From the NCBI GenBank assembly GCA_003696465.1, contig RFHG01000353.1:1-12624 (forward strand): a stretch of DNA of 12,624 bases. Direction: 5' to 3'. Source of the DNA: Gammaproteobacteria bacterium. GTDB lineage: Bacteria; Pseudomonadota; Gammaproteobacteria; J044. Shown in pieces: positions 1 to 6,717 of this stretch. Within the stretch, counting starts at the first letter, position 1, and each line of letters opens with the position of its first letter. Below the pieces are notes generated by a model that saw nothing but the letters and a program-made list of their open reading frames with translations, searched no databases and had not been told where the DNA came from. Both the position numbers and the translations under genes were made by a program.

Positions 1-671
1 CCCTTCCGGAAAGTGCCTAGCATGACCTGATATACGAGCTTGCGCCGATAAAGTTCCGGATCGGGAAGAATGATGACGGCATCCGGTGGCTCCGACAGGT
101 TGCGCAGGGCCTGAGCTATGGAGGATTGAGAGAGCTCCATTGGGATTGCGTGTATTCCCTTGTCTCGGGCCGCTTCGAGATACCCTGAGAAATCTCGCTG
201 CAATGCATCAAAAGCCAGATATCCAGCGCGCTTTATTCCTGGCAAGTGCTTTGTGAGGCTGTCGACAAATTGTTCCGGGTCTGGGTCAAGTGGAAGGAAT
301 GTATAGTTCCCCTTCGTGCGAAGAGAAGGGGGTACGGTGGAGAGGGGCAGGAATGCCGCCATGACTGGAACAGCAGTGTCCTGAGGAATCTGGCTGAGCA
401 TTCTGCTGCCGATGGCGAGAATCAGGTCTGCAGGTTCGCGGCGTGGATTCCAGTGGTCCTGTACTTCTACCCGAAGCTCTGGATGATGGGGGATGGCTTG
501 CTCGAGGAAACGCTCTGCCAGCTGGGAGCGGCTGTCGGCCAGGACCAGCAGAGTGCGCGCCTGGGCCAAAACCCCGGCAGGCAGCATCATGACCATGATG
601 AACATGGCCACCACTGCGGCAACATGCCTGCAGTAACAAGTGCGTCGTGTGCTCTTTGGGGGGTTCATCAT
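1..671 (-). CDS. ABC-type substrate-binding-like periplasmic protein, 3' end outside the window
   Basis: This reading frame is open from an ATG at 671 to the left edge (223 codons, no stop), so the C-terminus is missing. Residues 1-36 form a clear signal peptide: basic N-terminus with R9, R10 and R15, hydrophobic core about 18-34, and a likely cleavage after VLA (36), giving a secreted periplasmic protein. The mature part has alternating alpha/beta character, including LLVLAD (41-46), DLILAIGS (82-89), VPVMAAFLP (101-109) and DAVIILPDPELY (197-208). This pattern resembles the uncharacterised substrate-binding proteins often found beside TonB receptors or sensor kinases. The start is supported by GGAGG six bases upstream; a second ATG follows immediately. 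It lies 18 bp downstream of the receptor gene on the same strand, so the two are probably co-transcribed. Ligand unknown. The family assignment rests on sequence character only; secretion is more certain than the exact family. Confidence 0.7.
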   Translation of the reverse strand, partial: MMNPPKSTRRTCYCRHVAAVVAMFIMVMMLPAGVLAQARTLLVLADSRSQLAERFLEQAIPHHPELRVEVQDHWNPRREPADLILAIGSRMLSQIPQDTAVPVMAAFLPLSTVPPSLRTKGNYTFLPLDPDPEQFVDSLTKHLPGIKRAGYLAFDALQRDFSGYLEAARDKGIHAIPMELSQSSIAQALRNLSEPPDAVIILPDPELYRRKLVYQVMLGTFRK

Positions 672-689
672 CCCTGGCCTCCGGCCATT

Positions 690-2741
690 TCAGCGATCCA
701 TACCCAACTCTACGTAGAAACGTGGTTCGGTCTGGTTCACACGATAATAGTCCTGCACCGGCGACATTGGGTTTTCCAGTACCATTCTCAGCCAGGCATT
801 GCTCTTTCCGGCCCTGAAACGCTGGGTGGCATGAATTTTCAGGCTTGCCGGATTGGAGAAGGGCTGGCTATCGCCATTACCGTTCCACACGATCTCGTCC
901 GCCCAGTTGTAATTGCCCCCCAGCGTCAGGCGCCCGACCGTATATCGGGTGTCCAGGGTCAGGATCCAGTTCGGTACACTGCGATAATACTCGGATCGCT
1001 CTTCACCGGAGAATGCGACAGGAGAAATGGCATGCCAAAGCCGTGTGATTCCTACTCTTGTTTGCCATGCCGCAAACGGCTGGATGAGGCCTTCCACTTC
1101 GACCCCTCGAATACGCGCATTTGTGGCATTTGTCTGCCGCCCACCCACGCTCTCTATGAGGTTGGTGTAAAGGTCCTGGAAGAGTTTGATATCCAGTTCC
1201 TTCACTCCGTGGGGAGCCTGGTGATGATAACCCGCCTCAAGGGAGCGAATCTGTTCGAGTTGCAGGTCTTCATTGCCACGCGGGATCGGGGTGAAGATCA
1301 GGCGAGTCGGAGGCCCCGGGTCGATGCAGCCGGCCAATCCGGAGCTGCAATCGACCGTATCTCGATAGCCATATGTGTCATACAGGACGGGATTTCGGGT
1401 GGCTCGACTGGCAACCAGACGAATGCTGTCCTCTTTCCCCAGTCGGCGATTGACAGCAACACGCGGCTGCAGTTCGGGTTGGGTGATTTCGCTGTCTTCG
1501 AGGCTCGTTCCGATATTGAGTAGCCAGGCATCGTACCGGTATTCGATGTTGCCAAAGCCGCGCAGCAGGCGATTGCGATAGGTGCCCGCAGTCTGGAAAT
1601 GACGCCCGCTACGTACCCTGTCTTCACGAATGTTGAACCCGGTTACAAATCGCAGGGCCGAATTGACCACCTGATCGTACTGCAGCTCAAGATCCTGTCG
1701 CTCGGAAAGGTACGAATAGTCGTAGGGCTGGCTGTCGATGGTAATGAAGGAGAGCGGGGCAGGAAGGTGCCCTGACAAAAGCAGGTTGTCGTCGCGACTC
1801 AGGTAATTGTGGAAATACTGCAATCGAAGATTTCGATCCAGGTCAATGGTACGTTCCCAGACCAATTGCTGGAAGCTGCTGCGATCCCCCAGAGTACGCA
1901 GGGGGCGGCCGTGGATCTCTCCGGGAGGTAACCCTACCTGCTCACTGGTAAAGCCGTCATCGTATCGGCCTTCACTATAGGCCAGTGACAGCAAGAGAGT
2001 ATCCCGTGCATCGGGTCGATAGTCGATCCTGAGATTGGCGGATCGTGTGCGCTTGTTATCATGCCGATCCGCGAAACCGGAGTCGGCATTTTGTCGGGCG
2101 CTGATGCGATAGTCCAGATCCCCGGTCGTACCGCCCTGGCGTGCATAAAAATCCTGAATGGCTCCCTTGCCCACGCGTGTGAGGGCACGTGTGCCCAGGG
2201 TCTCGGCCGCATGATAGGTGCTGATGTTGACGATGGCCATGAAAGAGTTGGCGCCATAGGATGCGGCATTCGGTCCACGGATGACCTCGATACGCTGGAT
2301 GTCCTCGATGTCCACACCCAGGTCGTTCCATAATACGCCGCCGAAAGCGGCCAGGTAGACGGAGCGGCCGTCGATGAGTACCTGCAGCCGCGGCGAGAAG
2401 ATGCCGGAAAGGCCGTGATAGGTGACGAAGGGGAAGTTCCCGTTTTCATGCGCGACCAGAAAACCGGGAACAAGGCGGAGCAATTCGTCTATGGTGCGCG
2501 CCCCACTGTTGCGGATGGTTTCCTCGTCCAGGACCGTCACGGCCGCCGGGGTGTCAAGTATGGGCTGTTCCATCCGGGTGGCCGCAAGGATGGTGGGCAG
2601 TTCCTCGAAAAACAGGGACTCTTCCATTTCTTCGGCCGGGCTCGCCGCACTGGCGAGCAGCAGGCCAATGACGGATAATGCCTGTAATGGCCACTTCCGG
2701 CAGGAAATGCGTGGAGTGAGGTTCACTGGCACCTTGTACAT
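690..2741 (-). CDS. TonB-dependent outer-membrane receptor
   Basis: Encodes a 683-residue beta-barrel receptor that would import, or sense, a ligand at the outer membrane using energy from TonB-ExbB-ExbD. A signal peptide spans about residues 1-36 (R15 K16, then a hydrophobic run, then ASPA). Just after it, LPTILAATR (49-57) is a plausible TonB box. The plug domain covers about 60-175 and shows TPAAVTVLDEETI (64-76), ARTIDELLRLVPGF (81-94), VLIDGRSVY (121-129) and IEVIRGPNAASYGANSF (151-167). The remainder has the alternating aromatic strands of a barrel. C465 and C472 lie in a probable loop and may form a disulfide. The C-terminus reads RFYVELGMDR, ending in Arg rather than the usual aromatic residue. 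The start gives a full signal peptide, although its GGAG lies a rather long 11 bases upstream. It is followed after 18 bp by the periplasmic binding-protein-like gene. The ligand cannot be read from the sequence; siderophore, cobalamin or another compound are all possible. Confidence 0.92.
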   Translation of the reverse strand: MYKVPVNLTPRISCRKWPLQALSVIGLLLASAASPAEEMEESLFFEELPTILAATRMEQPILDTPAAVTVLDEETIRNSGARTIDELLRLVPGFLVAHENGNFPFVTYHGLSGIFSPRLQVLIDGRSVYLAAFGGVLWNDLGVDIEDIQRIEVIRGPNAASYGANSFMAIVNISTYHAAETLGTRALTRVGKGAIQDFYARQGGTTGDLDYRISARQNADSGFADRHDNKRTRSANLRIDYRPDARDTLLLSLAYSEGRYDDGFTSEQVGLPPGEIHGRPLRTLGDRSSFQQLVWERTIDLDRNLRLQYFHNYLSRDDNLLLSGHLPAPLSFITIDSQPYDYSYLSERQDLELQYDQVVNSALRFVTGFNIREDRVRSGRHFQTAGTYRNRLLRGFGNIEYRYDAWLLNIGTSLEDSEITQPELQPRVAVNRRLGKEDSIRLVASRATRNPVLYDTYGYRDTVDCSSGLAGCIDPGPPTRLIFTPIPRGNEDLQLEQIRSLEAGYHHQAPHGVKELDIKLFQDLYTNLIESVGGRQTNATNARIRGVEVEGLIQPFAAWQTRVGITRLWHAISPVAFSGEERSEYYRSVPNWILTLDTRYTVGRLTLGGNYNWADEIVWNGNGDSQPFSNPASLKIHATQRFRAGKSNAWLRMVLENPMSPVQDYYRVNQTEPRFYVELGMDR

Positions 2742-2754
2742 GCTGTCACATGCT
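2738..2754. repeat. 10-bp-period direct repeat in the receptor/cysM divergent region
   Basis: The heptamer ACATGCT occurs at 2738-2744 and again at 2748-2754, exactly one helical turn apart, and a TGTACA palindrome overlaps the first copy (2735-2740). It lies at the receptor start codon and in the 38-bp space between the divergent receptor and cysM starts. Such phased repeats can be operator half-sites, but the copies are short and could be chance. I found no convincing -35/-10 pair for either gene in or next to this gap, so the promoters probably reach into the opposite coding sequences. Confidence 0.3.
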
Positions 2755-2779
2755 CCGCAATCGAGTGGCGGATAACTCT

Positions 2780-3670
2780 ATGGAAACATGGACTTTATCA
2801 CACTTTATCGGCAATACGCCCCTGGTTCGCCTGCAGCGCATGCCGGGTGATACCAGCAATGTCATTCTGGCCAAGCCGGAGGGCAACAACCCGGCCGGCT
2901 CGGTCAAGGATCGTCCGGCCTACAGCATGATCCACCATGCCGAACTGCGGGGCGAAATCCGGCCCGGGGACACCCTCATCGAGGCCACCAGTGGCAACAC
3001 CGGCATTGCACTGGCGATGGTGGCCGCCATGAAGGGGTATCGCATGATCCTCATCATGCCCGAGAACATGAGCGAGGAGCGCCGCGCCGCCATGAAGGCC
3101 TACGGAGCGGAGATCATTCTGGTGTCGCAGGAAGAGGGCATGGAAGGAGCCCGCGACCTGGCCCATGCGATGCAGGCCGAGGGGCGCGGGTTCGTGCTGG
3201 ACCAGTTTTCCAACCCCGACAATCCCCGGGCGCATTACGAAGGGACCGGGCCGGAGATCTGGCGCGACACGGATGGTGAGGTCACGCATCTGGTCAGCTC
3301 CATGGGTACCACCGGTACCATCATGGGTACTTCGATGTTTCTCAAGGAGGCCAATCCGGATATTCGCATCGTGGGCGTGCAACCCACCGAAGGTTCCCAG
3401 ATCCCGGGCATACGCCGCTGGCCCGAAGCCTACCTGCCCCGTATTTATGACCCTGCGCGTGTCGACCGCATCATTGATGTGGATCAGGGCCTGGCCGAGG
3501 AGACCATGCGTCGCCTGGCCCGAGAGGAGGGGATTTTCTGCGGAGTATCCTCGGGAGGTGCGGTCGCAGCGGCACTCCGGCTCAGCGCTGAAGTGGAGCA
3601 TGCCGTCATCGTCACCATCATCTGCGACCGGGGAGACCGCTACATCTCCACCGGCCTGTTCCCCGCCTGA
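2780..3670 (+). CDS. cysM: Cysteine synthase B (O-acetylserine sulfhydrylase, CysM type)
   Basis: PLP-dependent cytoplasmic enzyme of 296 residues that makes cysteine from O-acetylserine and sulfide; CysM-type enzymes can also use thiosulfate to give S-sulfocysteine. The N-terminal IGNTPLVRLQRM is followed by GNNPAGSVKDR, whose lysine is the PLP Schiff-base residue. EATSGNTGIALAM is the substrate and phosphate loop, and GVSSGGAVAAAL lies near the C-terminus. The stretch IPGIRRWPEAYLP contains the Arg-Arg-Trp signature that separates CysM from CysK, so I call CysM rather than CysK. I chose ATG 2780, because homology to E. coli CysM begins within a few residues; an in-frame ATG at 2750 would add ten unrelated residues and has no ribosome binding site. 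The stop overlaps the rlmD start (TGATG), implying translational coupling. The 5' end is divergent from the receptor gene, 38 bp away. Confidence 0.95.
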   Translation: METWTLSHFIGNTPLVRLQRMPGDTSNVILAKPEGNNPAGSVKDRPAYSMIHHAELRGEIRPGDTLIEATSGNTGIALAMVAAMKGYRMILIMPENMSEERRAAMKAYGAEIILVSQEEGMEGARDLAHAMQAEGRGFVLDQFSNPDNPRAHYEGTGPEIWRDTDGEVTHLVSSMGTTGTIMGTSMFLKEANPDIRIVGVQPTEGSQIPGIRRWPEAYLPRIYDPARVDRIIDVDQGLAEETMRRLAREEGIFCGVSSGGAVAAALRLSAEVEHAVIVTIICDRGDRYISTGLFPA

Positions 3671-5001
3671 TGGCTCGCCGACGGCGCAGGCCCCTGCCGC
3701 AGGGGGTGTTCGAGACCGAGATCCGCGACCTCACGCACGAGGGGCGGGGCGTGGCCGAATTGGAAGGCAAGACGGTTTTTATCGATGGAGCCCTGCCGGG
3801 CGAGCAGGTCCGCTTCGAATATACCGCCCTGCACAGGACCCACGACGAGGGCCGCGTCGTGGATGTGCTCGAGGCGGCAGCCGAACGCGTTGAGCCGCGT
3901 TGCCCGCATTTCGGCATCTGTGGCGGATGCAGTCTTCAGCATCTGGCCCCCGATGCCCAGATTCTCTGGAAGCAGAAGGCGATGCTTTCTGCCCTGCATC
4001 AGATTGGCGGGGTTCAGCCGGAGGAGGTTGCCGAGCCCCTGACCGGGCCGGTCTGGGGCTACCGGCACAAGGCCCGCATCGGCGCCAAACGGGTTGCGAA
4101 GAAGGGGCGGGTACTGGTCGGATTTCGCGAGCGGGGCGGGCGATTCATCGCCGATCTGTCCCGCTGCGAGGTCCTGGTTCCGCAGGTCGGAGCACACCTC
4201 GTCGATATGGCCGAGACCATCGACCGGCTCTCCATTCCCGACAGGGTCCCGCAGGTCGAGATTGCCACCGGAGACGAGACCACGGTCCTGGTCTTTCGCC
4301 ACCTGGAGCCGCTCACTGAAGCGGATCAGGCCGAGCTGCGGGCCCTGGGCGAGCGCATGGGCTGCGCCATTGCCCTGCAGCCGAAGGGGCCCGACAGCAT
4401 TCATCCCCTGTGGCCTGAAACGCAATCGCTGTGGTATGGCCACCCTCGGTTTGATACGCGTGTGGCCTTTGCCCCCTCGGATTTCATTCAGGTCAATCCC
4501 GATATCAACCGCGCCATGGTCATTCAGGCCCTGGAATGGCTTGATGTGGCCCCGGAACACCAGGTGCTCGACCTGTTCTGCGGGCTGGGGAACTTCACCC
4601 TCCCGCTGGCGCGCAAGGCCCATCGCGGCTGGGTCACGGGTGTGGAGGGGGATGCCGGGATGGTGCGGCGCGCCCGCATGAATGCCGAGGCCAATGGCAT
4701 TGGCAACACCGAATATGCCGTGGCCAACCTGATGGAGCCCGAGGCGGATGCACCGTGGCTGCAACGGACCTATGATCGCATCCTCCTCGACCCGCCGCGT
4801 TCCGGGGCACGCGAAATCATCCCCCTTGTTGCCGGACAGGCCCCGCGCATCGTCTATGTCTCCTGTCACCCCGGCACGCTGGCCCGTGACGCAGGAATAC
4901 TGGTGAACGAGCATGGCTATCGGCTGCAACGGGCAGGTGTCATGGACATGTTCCCGCATACGGCCCATGTGGAATCCATGGCCCTGTTTGTGAAGGACTG
5001 A
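3670..5001 (+). CDS. rlmD: 23S rRNA (uracil-1939-C5)-methyltransferase RlmD
   Basis: SAM-dependent methyltransferase of 443 residues that makes m5U1939 in 23S rRNA. After a basic N-terminus (five arginines in residues 3-7) comes a TRAM RNA-binding domain (about 12-68). The four cysteines of the [4Fe-4S] cluster are visible: C78, C84 and C87 in CPHFGICGGC, plus C166 in SRCEVL. The C-terminal Rossmann domain has the SAM loop DLFCGLGNF (301-309), DPPRSGA (374-380), the catalytic cysteine C399 in VYVSCHPGTLARD, and HVESMALF (433-440), whose Glu435 is the expected general base. All residues needed for activity appear present. ATG 3670 shares one base with the cysM stop, so expression probably depends on cysM translation. 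The same cysM-rlmD adjacency occurs in Pseudomonas, where relA follows; here a cupin gene follows instead. Confidence 0.96.
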   Translation: MARRRRRPLPQGVFETEIRDLTHEGRGVAELEGKTVFIDGALPGEQVRFEYTALHRTHDEGRVVDVLEAAAERVEPRCPHFGICGGCSLQHLAPDAQILWKQKAMLSALHQIGGVQPEEVAEPLTGPVWGYRHKARIGAKRVAKKGRVLVGFRERGGRFIADLSRCEVLVPQVGAHLVDMAETIDRLSIPDRVPQVEIATGDETTVLVFRHLEPLTEADQAELRALGERMGCAIALQPKGPDSIHPLWPETQSLWYGHPRFDTRVAFAPSDFIQVNPDINRAMVIQALEWLDVAPEHQVLDLFCGLGNFTLPLARKAHRGWVTGVEGDAGMVRRARMNAEANGIGNTEYAVANLMEPEADAPWLQRTYDRILLDPPRSGAREIIPLVAGQAPRIVYVSCHPGTLARDAGILVNEHGYRLQRAGVMDMFPHTAHVESMALFVKD

Positions 5002-5005
5002 ATGG

Positions 5006-5040
5006 CTGGCAGCCCGGCATTTCAGGCGTGGCTGTGCCAG
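5006..5040 (+). other. Imperfect hairpin after rlmD
   Basis: CTGG+CAGCC (5006-5014) can pair with GGCTG+CCAG (5030-5034 and 5037-5040), giving nine base pairs with a two-base bulge and a 15-base loop. It begins just after the rlmD stop. No run of T follows, so it is not a classical intrinsic terminator. It may stabilise the 3' end of the cysM-rlmD message, attenuate read-through, or be chance in GC-rich DNA. Confidence 0.3.
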
Positions 5041-5048
5041 AATCAGGC

Positions 5049-5054
5049 TATATT
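5049..5054 (+). promoter_or_regulatory. Possible -10 element for the cupin gene
   Basis: TATATT matches the sigma-70 -10 consensus at five of six positions and lies about 20 bases before the cupin ATG, leaving a short leader that holds the GGGAGG ribosome binding site. No recognisable -35 hexamer is found 16-18 bases upstream, where the imperfect hairpin lies, so this is tentative. Read-through from cysM-rlmD is the alternative. Confidence 0.3.
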
Positions 5055-5074
5055 CACGCCAGGGAGGCCTGCCC

Positions 5075-5569
5075 ATGCCTGACTATCCCCTCTTGCTGCG
5101 TGCCAGCGATATCGCTGCCATGGAGCCCGAACATAAAACCCATTTTCTCAATCCGCGGGCTGTGCGCACTCAGCGCTCGCTCGGCGACGCGACCGGGCTG
5201 GGCCACATTGGTGTACATCTGGTCGAGATCGAGCCTGGCTTTGAAGCCACCGAATACCACATGCACCACGAAGAGGAGGAATGCGTGTTCGTCCTCTCCG
5301 GAAAGGGCACGGCAGTCATCAATGATGTCGAATATGATGTTGGGCCCGGAGATTTCATTGGCCTGCCTCGTGCTACCGCAGCACACAACATCATGAATAC
5401 CGGAGAGGAAACGCTGATTCTGCTGGTGATGGGCGAGCGACTGGCCTTTGATGTGGCCGACAATCCACATCAGGGGAAACGCCTCTATCGTCACCGCGGC
5501 GAGTGGCGTATGGTGGCGCTGGATCAGACGACACCGATCCGTGGCGGATTGCCTCCGCGCCGGGACTAG
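5075..5569 (+). CDS. Single-domain cupin protein of unknown function
   Basis: A 164-residue cytoplasmic protein (no signal peptide) with one conserved beta-barrel cupin domain, about residues 45-120. Cupin motif 1 is seen as G55 ... H62-x-H64 ... E69 ... G76, and motif 2 as PGDFIGLP (91-98) ... H104 ... N108. The three histidines and E69 form a complete metal-binding set, so a metal-dependent role or sugar/small-molecule binding is possible. The C-terminal 45 residues (RLYRHRGEWRMVALD region) lie outside the cupin core. Start at ATG 5075 with GGGAGG seven bases upstream. It follows rlmD by 73 bp on the same strand and ends in a 4-bp tail-to-tail overlap with dapE. Neither sequence nor neighbours reveal its substrate; cupins range from dioxygenases and isomerases to storage proteins. 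Confidence 0.85.
   Translation: MPDYPLLLRASDIAAMEPEHKTHFLNPRAVRTQRSLGDATGLGHIGVHLVEIEPGFEATEYHMHHEEEECVFVLSGKGTAVINDVEYDVGPGDFIGLPRATAAHNIMNTGEETLILLVMGERLAFDVADNPHQGKRLYRHRGEWRMVALDQTTPIRGGLPPRRD
5566..5569. other. CTAG shared by two opposing stop codons
   Basis: The palindromic CTAG contains the TAG stop of the cupin gene on the plus strand (5567-5569) and the TAG stop of dapE on the minus strand (5568-5566). The two genes therefore overlap by four bases tail to tail, and any terminator for either transcript must lie inside the other gene. Confidence 0.9.
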
Positions 5570-6717
5570 GGAACCTGCGCGGGAGAAAGCAGGCGCTGAA
5601 GCATCCGGCGGTGAATCTCGGTCAGGGTGACCAGCTCATCCACGGCCACATGTTCGTCGACCTGATGAATGGTGGCATTGAGCGGCCCCAGTTCCAGCAC
5701 CTGCGCTCCGGTTGGCGCAATGAATCGGCCGTCCGAAGTGCCGCCGCTGGTGGACAGTTCGGTGTCGATGCCGGTCACTTCGGCAATGGCGGCACGAGCA
5801 GCTTCGACCAGCTCACCTGCCGGTGTCAGGAAAGGCTGCCCCGAAAGCGACCATTCGACCTCGTAGTTCAAATCATGCCGATCCAGTATGGATTCCACCT
5901 TGCGGCGCAATTCGGAATCGGTTGTTTCCGTGGAAAAACGGAAGTTGAACAGCACATCGAGACTGCCGGGGATGACATTGGTGGCACCGGTCCCGGCATG
6001 GATGTTGGAGATCTGGAAGGTGGTGGGCGGAAAGAAGTCATTGCCCTGATCCCACTCGGTGGCTACCAGCTCGGCCATCGCCGGAGCAAATCGGTGTATC
6101 GGGTTGTCGGCAAGCTGCGGGTAGGCCACATGCCCCTGGCGGCCATGGACCACGAGCCGCGCCCCGAGCGAACCGCGCCGACCATTCTTGATCACGTCGC
6201 CCACCTGTTGGCTGCTCGATGGTTCTCCTACCAGGCACCAGTCTATATGTTCGTTTCGCGCCTGAAGGGTCTCCACCACCTTGACCGTACCATTGACCGC
6301 CGGGCCTTCCTCGTCGGAGGTGAGCAGCAGGGCAATACTGCCCTGTGGCCGCCAGCCCTCGCGGAAGAGCCCTTCCACGGCCACCACGAAACTGGCAATG
6401 GAACCCTTCATGTCAGCGGCACCGCGGCCGTAGAGCCTTCCGTCCTCGATAACGGCATCGAAAGGGGGATGGCGCCATTCGGTTTCCGGCCCGGTGGGCA
6501 CCACATCGGTATGGCCTGCGTAACAGTAAAGCGGGCCCGTTTCACCGTAGCGCAGCCACAGATTGCGCACCTCGCCGAAATCCATGAACTCGGCCCGAAA
6601 GCCCAGGGGGGCGAGCCGTTCGACGATCAGATCCATGCACCCGGCGTCCTCGGGAGTGACGGAAGGGCGGCGAATCAGTGCCTGGGCGAGCTCGATGGCC
6701 GGGTGCAGGGTGTTCAA
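5566..6717 (-). CDS. dapE: Succinyl-diaminopimelate desuccinylase
   Basis: Di-zinc M20-family amidohydrolase of 383 residues that hydrolyses N-succinyl-LL-2,6-diaminopimelate to LL-diaminopimelate and succinate, feeding lysine and peptidoglycan synthesis. All expected residues are visible: H69 and D71 in YAGHTDVVP, bridging D102 in GRGAADMKG, general base E136 and ligand E137 in TSDEEGPA, E165 in VGEPSS, and H351 in NATIHQVDE. The dimerisation/lid domain (about 182-295) carries HGRQGHVAYP, and STSGGTSDGRFI (322-333) is also typical. The start codon is TTG (6717-6715): no in-frame ATG or GTG lies near the homology start, and a strong GAGGAG precedes it. The TTG overlaps the stop of the YffB-like gene (TTGA), so the two are coupled. 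Last gene of the dap operon; its end overlaps the cupin gene. Confidence 0.96.
   Translation of the reverse strand: MNTLHPAIELAQALIRRPSVTPEDAGCMDLIVERLAPLGFRAEFMDFGEVRNLWLRYGETGPLYCYAGHTDVVPTGPETEWRHPPFDAVIEDGRLYGRGAADMKGSIASFVVAVEGLFREGWRPQGSIALLLTSDEEGPAVNGTVKVVETLQARNEHIDWCLVGEPSSSQQVGDVIKNGRRGSLGARLVVHGRQGHVAYPQLADNPIHRFAPAMAELVATEWDQGNDFFPPTTFQISNIHAGTGATNVIPGSLDVLFNFRFSTETTDSELRRKVESILDRHDLNYEVEWSLSGQPFLTPAGELVEAARAAIAEVTGIDTELSTSGGTSDGRFIAPTGAQVLELGPLNATIHQVDEHVAVDELVTLTEIHRRMLQRLLSPAQVP

Noticed and set aside
246..1523. A 425-codon plus-strand frame opposite the receptor and binding-protein genes
   Set aside because: It overlaps two genes with clear signal peptides and ribosome binding sites. 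Its translation has no domain logic and it crosses the boundary between them.
2750..2779. An earlier cysM start at 2750
   Set aside because: No ribosome binding site precedes it and the ten extra residues have no counterpart in E. coli CysM. ATG 2780 fits the family start better.
2742..2779. Sigma-70 promoters for cysM or the receptor in the divergent gap
   Set aside because: Candidate hexamers such as TTGTAC and TTCACT have no -10 element at acceptable spacing.
3640..5076. A 478-codon minus-strand frame opposite rlmD
   Set aside because: RlmD is intact with all catalytic and iron-sulfur residues. The antisense product is low-complexity and rich in Gly, His and Arg without known motifs.
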